Shown piece after piece: positions 46,440 to 56,019 of a stretch of 64,000 nt of DNA. Each line of letters starts with the position of its first letter. The stretch's first letter is position 1. The DNA comes from Ruminiclostridium hungatei (GTDB lineage: Bacteria > Bacillota > Clostridia > Acetivibrionales > DSM-1351). Location of the stretch: the NCBI RefSeq assembly GCF_002051585.1, contig NZ_MZGX01000021.1:31919-95918 (forward strand), in the 5' to 3' direction. The position numbers and the translations under genes were made by a program. The notes under the pieces were generated by a model. That model did no database searches, was not told where the DNA came from, and saw only the letters and a list, made by a program, of their open reading frames with translations.

Positions 46440-47543
46440 TCACATTCTGAAACTGTCCCTGAATATCTTGACCAAATCCTCCTGCCCCGGAACAGCAATA
46501 CAGTTTGAAATATTTTTGGTGTTTATGGCACGGGCAGAATAGCTGTCAATCTCTTGTGCAGATATGGTCTCCTTTTCCCCCAGCAGTCCGTCAAGGAGTG
46601 CTGAAAATTCCTCCACCTGCTTAAGGCCCATGCAGTCAAGAATGGTTTTCACCCTCTCAGGAAGGCTCTTTTCCACAAATGCAAGAAACGCAGCCAGTAA
46701 AAGTCCGTTTGCCCTCCCGTGGTCCACGTCCCTGTAATAGGTCAAGGAATACCCCATGGAATGGACGGCTGTCGTACCTGTATTGGCAATCACCATGCCA
46801 CCAAGAGTTGAAGCATATAAAAGCTTCTCCCTCATATTATGCTCCAGACTGTTTGCCTGCATTGCCCCAAAGCAGGAGGAAATCAGTCTTATACTTTCCA
46901 TGGCGAGACTGTCTGAAATAGTGCCTGCCCTGACTGATAGCATTCCCTCCACGGAATGGGAAAGTGCGTCTATGGCGGTATTTACAGTAGTTGATGGAGA
47001 CAGTGCCGCCATATATCTGGCATCCAGAAAAGCCAGTTTTGGAAAAAGTACGGGTGAAGCTATACTTGTCTTGGTCTGCGCCTTATGATTGGTGAGTATG
47101 GAATACTGGGTCACCTCTGAGCCCGTACCTGCAGTAGTGGGTATAAAGGCCATGGGAAGCACCTCCTGGGCATAGCTGCCTGAAAACAGCACCTCTTCTT
47201 TAATGTCCTGCTTTGCCAGCAGGGCAATGGCCTTTGCCGCATCCATGGGCGAGCCTCCGCCGATGGCAATCACAAAATCCACACTATTTTCCCTTGCAAA
47301 GGCTGCACCTTCATAGGCGCACTCAACCGTGGGATTTGCCATAACCTTGTCAAATATCACATATTGCTGATTATTTGAAGTCAGCACGGCAGTAACGTCC
47401 TCTAGTGAACCGTTTATTCTTGCCGAATGTCTGCCCGTCACTATAAGGGCCTTTGCACCCATTGCGGCCAGCAGGCCGCTGCTGCCGGCAATACAGTTGT
47501 CTCCCATTATTATCTTAGTGGGCATATGATAAAATTTATTCAT
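46440..47543 (-). CDS. Iron-containing alcohol dehydrogenase (probable malonic semialdehyde reductase)
   Basis: A 367-residue group III NAD(P)-dependent dehydrogenase. Motifs are GGGSPMDAAKAIAL, TTAGTGSEVTQYSI, DALSHSVEGM and HSMGYSLTYYRDVDHG, supplying the cofactor and iron ligands. I start at MNKFYHMPTKI after GGAGG. Directly downstream of the class III aminotransferase, it would reduce malonic semialdehyde to 3-hydroxypropionate in the extended reductive pyrimidine pathway (inference from context). Confidence 0.88.
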   Translation of the reverse strand: MNKFYHMPTKIIMGDNCIAGSSGLLAAMGAKALIVTGRHSARINGSLEDVTAVLTSNNQQYVIFDKVMANPTVECAYEGAAFARENSVDFVIAIGGGSPMDAAKAIALLAKQDIKEEVLFSGSYAQEVLPMAFIPTTAGTGSEVTQYSILTNHKAQTKTSIASPVLFPKLAFLDARYMAALSPSTTVNTAIDALSHSVEGMLSVRAGTISDSLAMESIRLISSCFGAMQANSLEHNMREKLLYASTLGGMVIANTGTTAVHSMGYSLTYYRDVDHGRANGLLLAAFLAFVEKSLPERVKTILDCMGLKQVEEFSALLDGLLGEKETISAQEIDSYSARAINTKNISNCIAVPGQEDLVKIFRDSFRM

Positions 47544-47587
47544 TGTAACCTCCATCTTTCCCGCTTTAAAAGTCAAGCCAATGCCTA

Positions 47588-48916
47588 TCAGATTGGCATT
47601 TCACTTTCAAATACAGTCAATATTCCATCCAATTTAGCAATTTCCTCCTTGAGCTGTTCCGGAGTTATAATAAGCGGAGGAGCTATAAGAATCATATTTT
47701 CATGGGAATAGGTCATGAAGCCTTCTGCTGCCAGCTTCCCAATGAGGGACTTCATAATTCCCTTTGGGTCGCTGCCATAAGGAACAAGGGGCTCCCGGGA
47801 ACTTTTATCCTTCACCAGCTCTACTGCGGAGAACAGACCGATATACCTTACATCACCCACGCTTGGATGCTTTTCCTTCAGTTCCTCCAGCAGTTCTCCC
47901 AGAACCTTTCCGCTGCTGTTCACATTGTCCAGAATATTGTTTTCCCTGTAAAACTCCAGGCAGGCAATTCCTGCTGCACAGGCCAATGGATGCCCGCTGT
48001 AGGTCAGACCGCATTTGAGCACATTGTCGTCAAAAAACTCCGCAATTTCCTTGCTCACCGCCACTCCTCCCAACTGGACATAGCCGCAGGTGACTCCCTT
48101 TGCGAAGGTAACCATGTCCGGTGCTATATCCCAGTTTTCAAAGCCGAACATTTTACCTGTGCGTCCAAAACCCGCCATGACCTCGTCACATATGAGCATT
48201 ATTCCAAAGTCGTCACAAATCTGCCTGACGCCCTTCAAGTAGCCCTCCGGTGGTATGATGACACCATTTGAACCGGTTATCGTCTCCAGCACTATTGCGG
48301 CAACATTGTCGGCACCCTCATATATCACCTGCTCACGGAGCTTTGCAACATAGTATTCCCCTGCTTCACGTTCAGAGGCAAAAGGTATTTTTTCACGGTA
48401 AATATATGGGTCAAAAAATTTCACAAAGCCTGGTATTCCCGGCTCCAAAGGATATCTTCTGGGTTCTCCCGTAAGATTGCCCGCTCCGTATGTAGAGCCG
48501 TGATAGCTTCTGTACCTTGAAAATATCTTATTTCTGCCCGTAAACATCCTTGCCATTTTTACCGCATTTTCGTTAGCGTCGGCACCTCCGTTTGTGAAAA
48601 AAACCTTTCCCATATTTCCCGGCATCAGGTCAATTATCATTTTTGCCAGCCTGGCACGGGGCTCACTGGCATAGCTGGGAGAGATATAGCAGTATTTTTC
48701 AGCCTGCTCCTTAATAGCCTCGATAATCTTGCGGTTTCCGTGCCCTGCATTGAGATTTACCAACTGTGAAGACATATCGGAATATCTTTTTCTGTCAAAG
48801 TCCCAGAAATATATGCCTTCTCCCTTTTCCACAGGTATTGGATTCAGGCCTTTTTGCTTTGACCAGGATTGCAGATTGTAATTTATGGATAAGCTTTTTA
48901 TTTCATCCCTGTTCAT
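47588..48916 (-). CDS. Class III aminotransferase (probable beta-alanine transaminase)
   Basis: A 442-residue PLP enzyme of the omega-aminotransferase group. The cofactor Asp is in LICDEVMAGFGRTG and the Schiff-base Lys in TFAKGVTCGY; YRSYHGSTYGAGNLTGEPRR holds the phosphate-binding part (seen in part). I use the ATG with AGAGAGG 9 nt upstream. In this operon beta-alanine, the last product of uracil breakdown, is the natural amino donor. Confidence 0.88.
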   Translation of the reverse strand: MNRDEIKSLSINYNLQSWSKQKGLNPIPVEKGEGIYFWDFDRKRYSDMSSQLVNLNAGHGNRKIIEAIKEQAEKYCYISPSYASEPRARLAKMIIDLMPGNMGKVFFTNGGADANENAVKMARMFTGRNKIFSRYRSYHGSTYGAGNLTGEPRRYPLEPGIPGFVKFFDPYIYREKIPFASEREAGEYYVAKLREQVIYEGADNVAAIVLETITGSNGVIIPPEGYLKGVRQICDDFGIMLICDEVMAGFGRTGKMFGFENWDIAPDMVTFAKGVTCGYVQLGGVAVSKEIAEFFDDNVLKCGLTYSGHPLACAAGIACLEFYRENNILDNVNSSGKVLGELLEELKEKHPSVGDVRYIGLFSAVELVKDKSSREPLVPYGSDPKGIMKSLIGKLAAEGFMTYSHENMILIAPPLIITPEQLKEEIAKLDGILTVFESEMPI

Positions 48917-49026
48917 GGAAAACATCCTCTCTGTTTTGTATTTTAGTTGATTATAGCACTTGCAAAAAATGGCTTAAACCCATTGCGGTACAAAAATAAA
49001 TATGCCGCAGCCCAAAGCTTGAATGC

Positions 49027-50187
49027 TTATAACAAATCTTTTATAAAAAAGGCCAGCATGAGCTTCAGCTTGTTTTCATAGTCAAAATCACACTTGAGTA
49101 TTTCTCTTATTCTCTTGATTTTGTAATTGACGGTATTCCTGTGTACGAAAGTCACCCTGGCAACCTCCTGCACACTTGAATTGTATTCGAGATAGCAGCG
49201 GAGGGTGGTCATATAATCAGTTCCGTTCTTCCGGTCGAATTCTTCAAGTACTCCCAGACTTTCGCTGTACAGCTCGTTTAATATGTCGTTGTCGTTTACC
49301 GATACAATCAGTTTGTACAAACCCATGTGCTGGTAGCGTACGCTTTTCCTGTTGTGCAGTTTGGCAATTCTCAGTCCCATTACCGCCTTGTGGTATGCAT
49401 CCGAAATAAACAGATAGCCCTTGCCTGCCGGACTTACACCTGCATGCAGCTTATATTGGACCCCGTGGTGCTCGCATATTCTCTGGAGCATGTCAATGAA
49501 CTCGTCTATCTGTTTCTCGTTAAATTCCTGCAGAATGACAATAAGCTTCGTATCATAGAAAAAAAGACTGAAAAGCCGTCCGGTTCTGTTCAGCAATCTT
49601 TGGGCCTGAAGTTTGAGATTCCGGCTCTCATCCTCACTGAGAACACTTTTGTCCTGATATACCGGCTCCAGGGCCACAACAGTATACAGGGAATCCGGAT
49701 AAAAGCACCGCCTTTCCAGCGTGGGCTTATAGACCTTTTCCTCCTGGGGCATGAATATAAGATTTCTCATTGCGGCAGCCAGGCCCATTTCTATTTCCTC
49801 GCTTGCCACTATTCTATGACAGAAGTCATAGGTTATGTCAATCAGCCTGACCGACCAGGGTACTGAAAATAAGGGAAGATTATGTTTCTCACAATATTCT
49901 ATAACATTCTCAGGAACGCTTTCAATATACGGGCCGATGTTCAGCACCAGGCCGCTGGCCTTTTTCACCAGCATGGAGGATGCAAAATCCAGCATCCAGC
50001 CGCTGCCCTCCTGGGCAATTCCGGTGGTAAAAACCAGTTCATTTCCGTGCAGGAAGCTTGGAACCTCCCTGTCCTCAATCATATGAACCCATCTTACGAA
50101 ATTTTCCAGGCCGGCTGCTCCGGCCAGGAGTTTCATACCGTACGTACTTTCAACATTGGCACACAGCTTTCCAAGTGTAATTGCCAT
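49027..50187 (-). CDS. PucR-family transcriptional regulator
   Basis: 386 residues: N-terminal PucR domain (about 1-120, ITLGKLCANVESTYGMKLLA), a middle GGDEF-like region (about 160-290) and a C-terminal PucR helix-turn-helix (YNSSVQEVARVTFVHRNTVN). Such proteins activate purine or other nitrogen-compound catabolism on sensing a pathway intermediate. It is embedded between the dehydrogenase and aminotransferase genes, so it probably controls this operon. Confidence 0.92.
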   Translation of the reverse strand: MAITLGKLCANVESTYGMKLLAGAAGLENFVRWVHMIEDREVPSFLHGNELVFTTGIAQEGSGWMLDFASSMLVKKASGLVLNIGPYIESVPENVIEYCEKHNLPLFSVPWSVRLIDITYDFCHRIVASEEIEMGLAAAMRNLIFMPQEEKVYKPTLERRCFYPDSLYTVVALEPVYQDKSVLSEDESRNLKLQAQRLLNRTGRLFSLFFYDTKLIVILQEFNEKQIDEFIDMLQRICEHHGVQYKLHAGVSPAGKGYLFISDAYHKAVMGLRIAKLHNRKSVRYQHMGLYKLIVSVNDNDILNELYSESLGVLEEFDRKNGTDYMTTLRCYLEYNSSVQEVARVTFVHRNTVNYKIKRIREILKCDFDYENKLKLMLAFFIKDLL

Positions 50188-50246
50188 CAGCTCACCTCAT
50201 TTTTTATTGCAGTTGCCGGTATATCCCACAGCCCCTGCGGATAATT

Positions 50247-51779
50247 TCAGGACACAGGCTTGTTTATGCGTTTCCCCGGAGTTATTGCACCATTTGGGCA
50301 AACATGGAGACACAGGTGGCAGCCCACACATTTTTTTGCGGACAGTACTGGCTGTCTTTTGTCCCCTTCCCATAGGACTGCCTGATGACCGGCGTCATAA
50401 CAGGATAAATAACAGCGCCCGCAGCCAATACATTTCTCCCTGTCAAACCTGGGATATACCACTGTAGCCCTGTCAAGCAAATCGGCGGGAACCATTTGCA
50501 CAAGTGCTTTCCCTACCAGTTCCTCCACACTCTTGTAACCATTTTCCGTCATAAAGAAGGAAAGTCCTTCAATAAGATCGTCTATAATTCTGTACCCATA
50601 CTGCATTACAGCCGTAGTAACCTGAATATTTGAGCAGCCCAGCAAAATGAACTCCAGGGCATCCCTCCAGGTTTCAATGCCGCCCATACCGCTAAGGGGT
50701 ATGCCTGCCAGAGCCTTATGCACAGCCATGTCATGTATAAAACGCAGGGCTATGGGTTTGACTGCTTTTCCTGAATAACCTGAAACGGAGGATTTTCCGC
50801 TGACCGAAGGTGTGGCCGCCAGAGAACTCAGATCAATGCCGGTTATGCTTTTTATGGTATTAATAGCCGCAATTCCGTCGGCGCCGCCTTCAACAGCAGC
50901 TACAGCCGGTATTTCCATGTTGCCCAGATTGGGAGTCATTTTTGCCAGTATGGGAAGCTGTGTCCCCTCCCTGACACACCGGGTGTAATGCTTCACCAGT
51001 TCAGGATTCTGTCCCACATCCGCTCCCAGGTTCTCACCGCTCATGTGGGGGCAGGAAAAATTGCATTCTATTATGTCAGCTCCGGCATGTGTCACTGCCC
51101 TGGCCAAAAAGGTCCATTCCTCATCAGTCTGCCCCATTATGGAAGCAATCAGAATCTTTTCGGGATAATTTTCCTTTAGCTGCTTCATCCACATGAGATT
51201 TTCCTCAAGGGGGTGTTCTGCAATCTGTTCGAGATTCCGAAAGCCTATAAAAGGAGTTCCTTCCTTACCGATTGTATCAAAGCGCGGTGACACCTCCCTG
51301 GGCCTCAAAACCCCAACGGTTTTGAACACAACCCCTGCCCAGCCCATTTCCAATGCCTTTGCACACATTTCATAATTGCTGGCCACTACAGAGGAAGACA
51401 AGAAAAACGGATTTTCGCATTTTACCCCGCAAAACTCTATGGAAAGATCCGCTTTGGGTATTGCACTGCCCAGCTCCTCGCTTTCTGCCAGGTATCTCTT
51501 TATGGCACTGATTTTCACCGGTGAATCGGTTCTGATGCAGGCAGCCTCGCATCTGGCTTCAGCCGTATTTTCTTCTTCCCCTGCCGGCTCACATTTTAAG
51601 GAGGCGGTTCTTGCAGCGGCTCCTTTTATATTTTCAAACCGGAGTGCACGAATCATTCTGGCAGGATCTTCTCCCCCGTCACAGGCCGCAGTACAGGGAG
51701 CATCATGACACAACAGGCATCTTGCGGCTTCTTCTACTACTGTTATTGAATTCAATTTTATTTTTTCAGATGAATGCAT
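50247..51779 (-). CDS. preA: PreA-type dihydropyrimidine dehydrogenase with N-terminal Fe-S domain
   Basis: A 510-residue protein, about 100 longer than PreA. Residues about 15-85 resemble the helical Fe-S domain normally in PreT or at the start of animal DPD (CLLCHDAPCTAAC, CEAACIRT). Then come an FMN-barrel (about 105-420, NFSCPHMSGENLGADVGQNP, SGMGGIETW) and two ferredoxin clusters (CIGCGRCYLSC, CVGCHLCLHVCP). The FAD and NAD(P)H domains are absent and no preT lies nearby. The position of the animal catalytic Cys (LACGQ) reads ADVGQ. It reduces uracil/thymine, perhaps with ferredoxin. Confidence 0.9.
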   Translation of the reverse strand: MHSSEKIKLNSITVVEEAARCLLCHDAPCTAACDGGEDPARMIRALRFENIKGAAARTASLKCEPAGEEENTAEARCEAACIRTDSPVKISAIKRYLAESEELGSAIPKADLSIEFCGVKCENPFFLSSSVVASNYEMCAKALEMGWAGVVFKTVGVLRPREVSPRFDTIGKEGTPFIGFRNLEQIAEHPLEENLMWMKQLKENYPEKILIASIMGQTDEEWTFLARAVTHAGADIIECNFSCPHMSGENLGADVGQNPELVKHYTRCVREGTQLPILAKMTPNLGNMEIPAVAAVEGGADGIAAINTIKSITGIDLSSLAATPSVSGKSSVSGYSGKAVKPIALRFIHDMAVHKALAGIPLSGMGGIETWRDALEFILLGCSNIQVTTAVMQYGYRIIDDLIEGLSFFMTENGYKSVEELVGKALVQMVPADLLDRATVVYPRFDREKCIGCGRCYLSCYDAGHQAVLWEGDKRQPVLSAKKCVGCHLCLHVCPNGAITPGKRINKPVS

Positions 51780-51795
51780 GCCCATCTCCCCTTTC

Positions 51796-53163
51796 TTATT
51801 TTCTTCCTGCGCGCTTTACAAATTTACCCCACCCGGGTTCACCTGTAAAATTGCCATTATCATATACCAGCTTCCCTCTCGAATAGGTCTGTACGGGATA
51901 GCCGTGAAGAGTCACACCCTCCCAGATGGTATGATCACAGTCGGAATGCATTTTGTCACGACTTATGGTAAAGTCCTTCTCCGGATCGTATATTACTATA
52001 TCCGCATCTGCTCCCGGAGAAACAGTTCCTTTTTCCGTACAGCCGAAAATTTTTGCGGGATTTGCAGAGCACACCTCCACAGCCTTGTTGAAGGTTATTT
52101 TCCCTTCATTGGCTGCCGACAGCATGTATGGATACATGTTTTCTATGCCTGCACAGCCGTTTGGAATTTTTGTGAAATCATCCTTTCCCCAGTCTTTTTC
52201 GTAGCTCTGGAAAGGACAGTGGTCGGTGGCCACGGTTTGTATGTCTCCCCTGCGTAATGCAGCCCACAATGCCTCCCGGCTTTCCTCCCCCTTTATCGGC
52301 GGGGAGCAGACAAAGTTCCGCCCGTCTTCCCTTTTATATACTTCCTTTGTAAAGTGCAAATACTGGGGACAGGTTTCCGCATAAACCTCATAGCCCTGGT
52401 CACGGGCCTTGGTCACCGCCTCAGCCCCCTCCCTGTTTGCCAGGTGGACTATATACAGCGGCGCGTTCAGGGCTTTTGCCCAGTGAATGGCACGGTGGTC
52501 GGCTTCGGCCTCCACAAATTCCGGACGGCTCATATAATGATACCAGGGGGAGGTTTTTCCCCGGGAAAGATATTCTGCAATCCTTATATCTATAAGGTCC
52601 GGATTCTCAGCATGGACATTGGTCAGAACTCCTGTTTCCTTTGACTTTAAAAGTATCTGGGCCAGTGTTCCGTCATCCACCATCATGCCTTCCTTTTTAT
52701 ATACCATAAAGCATTTGAAGCTGGGCACTCCATAGGAAACCGCCGCCTCAAATTCCTCCAGCAGAGAACCGCCCGCCAGATCGGTTATTGCACAGTGGAA
52801 GGCGATATCCACACAGGCTTCGGGCTCGGCCATTGCGCGGCGGGCCTCAACCGTTTCCACTATTCCCTGCCCCTTCCTCTGGATGGCATAGTCGAATACT
52901 GTGGTGGTGCCGCCGCAGGCAGCCGCCCTTGTGCCCGCCAGATAGCTGTCTGCCGACACTGTTCCTCCGAAGGGCATGGCCAGATGCGTATGCACATCTA
53001 TGGCCCCCGGGAGCACCAGCTTTCCTGAAGCATCCACCACCTTTTCTCCCGTCACGTCCAGATTTTTCCCCAGCATTGCAATTTTTCCGTCTTTTATAGC
53101 TACATCGGCAACATAGGTTTCTGCTGCCGTAACAATTGTCCCGTTCTTTATAACCAGGTCCAT
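51796..53163 (-). CDS. hydA: Dihydropyrimidinase / hydantoinase
   Basis: A 455-residue amidohydrolase opening the dihydrouracil ring to N-carbamoyl-beta-alanine. Zinc ligands are in DVHTHLAMPFGG, the carbamylated Lys in SFKCFMVYKKEG, and further ligands in HAENPDL, YIVHLANREG and ATDHCPFQ. I start at MDLVIKNGTIV after GGAGGG. It lies 16 nt upstream of preA. Confidence 0.95.
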   Translation of the reverse strand: MDLVIKNGTIVTAAETYVADVAIKDGKIAMLGKNLDVTGEKVVDASGKLVLPGAIDVHTHLAMPFGGTVSADSYLAGTRAAACGGTTTVFDYAIQRKGQGIVETVEARRAMAEPEACVDIAFHCAITDLAGGSLLEEFEAAVSYGVPSFKCFMVYKKEGMMVDDGTLAQILLKSKETGVLTNVHAENPDLIDIRIAEYLSRGKTSPWYHYMSRPEFVEAEADHRAIHWAKALNAPLYIVHLANREGAEAVTKARDQGYEVYAETCPQYLHFTKEVYKREDGRNFVCSPPIKGEESREALWAALRRGDIQTVATDHCPFQSYEKDWGKDDFTKIPNGCAGIENMYPYMLSAANEGKITFNKAVEVCSANPAKIFGCTEKGTVSPGADADIVIYDPEKDFTISRDKMHSDCDHTIWEGVTLHGYPVQTYSRGKLVYDNGNFTGEPGWGKFVKRAGRK

Positions 53164-53272
53164 ATTACCCTCCTGTCCTTGCAGCGGTATGCCTGCTGCA
53201 AACAATAATTCACTTGCCCTGATACATTTTCATTGTCAGCCTTTCAGATTGGTACATCTGCATTTATATTGC

Positions 53273-54607
53273 CTACCAGGTAACCTTTTGGTAGGCCTCT
53301 TTCTCCTGTGCCGCTGCGCTCAGGAATATGGCTGCATTCCCCTCCAGCGCAGTCTTCATGTAATCCGTCCTGCACTTGTCATAAGGAGTGTGGGCATATT
53401 GTTCCTGCATGGGGGAATAACCGATTGTGGGCTTTCTGTCAATGCCGCAGGTTTTGCTGGCATCGGTGCCGAAATCCCAGTAGCCGTATTTCACTGTCTG
53501 CCCCAGAGCCTCCAGCGCCGCCTGTGATGCCTGTACAAATCCGTGTTCCGTGCTGATCTTCCAGGGAGCCATATCCTTTGCCACATGGTAGGACATACCC
53601 GTATACGAGGTCTCCACCGCACTTTTTACAACCACATCCGCACGGAACTCAGGGTCCGCCGCAGCCAGTCCGGCAATTATATCCTTTATCTGCCTGACAG
53701 CAGTTTCTGCCGTTTCTCCAGGTATTGTCCTCCTGTCTATGGAAAGCATGCACCTGTCAGGAACAATGGATAACGCTCCCGGAGAACACTCTATGATATT
53801 AAGTGAAATTGATGCCTGCCCCAGTTCTTCATCCTTTGGGAGGGAGGGGTAGAGCTCATCCTTCAGCTTCTGTATAAGCGGGATAGCCTTGTATATGGCG
53901 TTTATTCCCAGCCAGGGAGCACTTCCGTGGGAAGTCCTGCCATACACCGTCACCAGCAGCTCCACTCTCCCCCTGTGCCCGCAGTACAGCTTCAGTGAGG
54001 TTGCCTCCGAGGACACCATTGCATCATAGTCAAGTCCCCTGGCGGGCAGCGTCTTATCCACCAGATGCACCATTCCCACCATTTCTGCCGGCTCCTCCTG
54101 AACTACTCCCGTAAACATAAAGTTTCCTTTTACGGGAACACCCTGACCGCGCAAGCCGGCAATCAGCCCTCCTGCGTATATCTGTACCGCTTCGCCGCAC
54201 TTCACATCCGAGGCTCCCCGTCCGTGAATGCACTGCGTCTGTTCCTTCAAGGTCTTATCCTGATTGTCAGCCTCACAAATATCAAGCGTACCTCCGTATG
54301 GGTCATAGCCCTGCCAGTTTGATACATCTCCGGGGCTTACATGGTCCATGTGGGAGTTGTACATTATAGTGGGGCCCGGTTCGCTGCCCCTTACCAGACC
54401 CACAATATTTCCCTGGTCATCTCTGAAAACCTCATCGTAACCCAACTTCTTCATTTCCAGCATAGCCAGCTCGCTCAAATCAAATTCCGTTCCGCTTATG
54501 CTTGGAGTCTGTACCAGCTTTTGAGCAAAAGCCACCATGTCATCAAACATTTCTTCGCCCAGTCCTTTGATTTTATCCACCAAGGCCGAATCCAATATCT
54601 CTTTCAT
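53273..54607 (-). CDS. M20-family amidohydrolase, YgeY-like (copy 1)
   Basis: A 444-residue zinc-dependent hydrolase. Metal ligands are seen in YNSHMDHVSPGD, the catalytic Glu in VVQEEPAEM and a C-terminal His in YAHTPYDKCRTDY; HGRGASDVKCGEAVQIYAGG also belongs to the site. It is strongly similar to the next gene upstream. In this operon it is a candidate N-carbamoyl-beta-alanine amidohydrolase (ureidopropionase), a reaction carried out by M20 relatives; peptidase or selenium-linked roles suggested for YgeY are alternatives. Confidence 0.85.
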   Translation of the reverse strand: MKEILDSALVDKIKGLGEEMFDDMVAFAQKLVQTPSISGTEFDLSELAMLEMKKLGYDEVFRDDQGNIVGLVRGSEPGPTIMYNSHMDHVSPGDVSNWQGYDPYGGTLDICEADNQDKTLKEQTQCIHGRGASDVKCGEAVQIYAGGLIAGLRGQGVPVKGNFMFTGVVQEEPAEMVGMVHLVDKTLPARGLDYDAMVSSEATSLKLYCGHRGRVELLVTVYGRTSHGSAPWLGINAIYKAIPLIQKLKDELYPSLPKDEELGQASISLNIIECSPGALSIVPDRCMLSIDRRTIPGETAETAVRQIKDIIAGLAAADPEFRADVVVKSAVETSYTGMSYHVAKDMAPWKISTEHGFVQASQAALEALGQTVKYGYWDFGTDASKTCGIDRKPTIGYSPMQEQYAHTPYDKCRTDYMKTALEGNAAIFLSAAAQEKEAYQKVTW

Positions 54608-54717
54608 AAATCCCTACCTCCTTATGCCTTTTCCGGCACACTGTCCTTTTTATAAATACATAAACCGTCCAGCCGGACCTTGCCGGCTGTCTCCTGCCCG
54701 GAATCCCAATCAGGCTG

Positions 54718-56019
54718 CTACACCCTGAAGGCGGAACTGTCCAGTTTGGTCAGTTCCATGAATATGGAAACATTTCCAGCCAGGGCCTTTACCATATAGT
54801 CGGTTCTTACCTTGTCCACAGGGCGGTGGCAGTAAAACTCCTGCATTGGAGAATAGCCCACGGCAGGCTTTTGCTGGCGTCCGCACACCACTGAAAGATC
54901 CGTTCCGAAATCCCAATAGCCGTATTTCACGGGCTGTTCCACCTGCTCAAGACCTCTGGCTGCCGCCGCTGCAAAGGGATGCTCCCTGTCAAGCTTCCAG
55001 GCCTCCTTCATATTTGGCACCGTTTCGGTCAGGCCGGTGTATGTGGTACGGGGAACAGAAGCTATCTCAACCGTTGCCCTGAAATCAGGGTCCGCCTCCT
55101 GCAGTTGGTCTATGATGTCCTGTAGCTGCGAAACACAGCTCTCATAGGTCTCACCGGGAACAAAGCGCCTGTCATAGGTGATGCTGCAGCGGTCAGGCAC
55201 TATGCACATGGCTCCGGGGGTACAATTTATAATGGTCAGCGCTATGCTGGATTTTCCAAGCTCCGGGTCCGCCTTTTTACCGGCTTCCATTCGTGCTTCC
55301 ACCATATCTATGAATTTCGTCGCCTTATTTACGGCATTTATTCCCAGCCAGGGGGCGCTGCCGTGGGAGGTGACACCCGATATGGTCACCTTGAGCTCAA
55401 CCCGGCCTCTGTGTCCCAGATAAAGCTTCAGGGAGGTTGCCTCACAGGAGACCACCCCGTCGTAGGTAATACCCTCAGCAGGAAAAGTGTCTTCCACAAG
55501 CTTTATCATTCCCAGCATTTCAGCAGGCTCTTCCAGCACCACGCCTGTAAATATATATCTCCCTTTAATGGAATAACCCATTTCTCTGAGTCTGAGCAGC
55601 AGCTTGCCGGAGTAAATCTGACAGGCGCCGCCTCCTTTGACGTCTGCAGCAGCACGTCCGTGTATGACCTCTGTCTTTTCCAGTGCGGTTCTGTCCTGAT
55701 TTTCCATTTCATCAATATCTATGGCGGCGCCGTACGGGTCATAGCCCAGCCACTCACTGTAGTCTCCGGTATCAACATGGTCCAGATGGGCATTATACAT
55801 TATGGCCGGACCGGGCTGGGTTCCCTCTATTATCCCTATTACATTGCCCCATTTATCTCTGAAAACCCGGTCATAGCCCAGTTTCTCCATCTCTGCCAGG
55901 TACAGGTCGGCAACTCCCTTCTCCTGCCCTGAAAGAGCCGGACAGCGTATGAGCCTCTGTGCGAAATCCACAACCTGGGGCTTGTATTTCTCTGCCAGCC
56001 TGTTAAGAATATCTTTCAT
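54718..56019 (-). CDS. M20-family amidohydrolase, YgeY-like (copy 2)
   Basis: 433 residues, clearly paralogous to copy 1 with the same motifs (YNAHLDHVDTGDYSEWLGYD, VVLEEPAEMLGM, YGYWDFGTDLS, YCHRPVDKVRTDY). AAGGAGG precedes the ATG. It is the first gene of the minus-strand operon. The pair may form a heteromer or divide substrates such as N-carbamoyl-beta-alanine and N-carbamoyl-beta-aminoisobutyrate (inference). Confidence 0.85.
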   Translation of the reverse strand: MKDILNRLAEKYKPQVVDFAQRLIRCPALSGQEKGVADLYLAEMEKLGYDRVFRDKWGNVIGIIEGTQPGPAIMYNAHLDHVDTGDYSEWLGYDPYGAAIDIDEMENQDRTALEKTEVIHGRAAADVKGGGACQIYSGKLLLRLREMGYSIKGRYIFTGVVLEEPAEMLGMIKLVEDTFPAEGITYDGVVSCEATSLKLYLGHRGRVELKVTISGVTSHGSAPWLGINAVNKATKFIDMVEARMEAGKKADPELGKSSIALTIINCTPGAMCIVPDRCSITYDRRFVPGETYESCVSQLQDIIDQLQEADPDFRATVEIASVPRTTYTGLTETVPNMKEAWKLDREHPFAAAAARGLEQVEQPVKYGYWDFGTDLSVVCGRQQKPAVGYSPMQEFYCHRPVDKVRTDYMVKALAGNVSIFMELTKLDSSAFRV

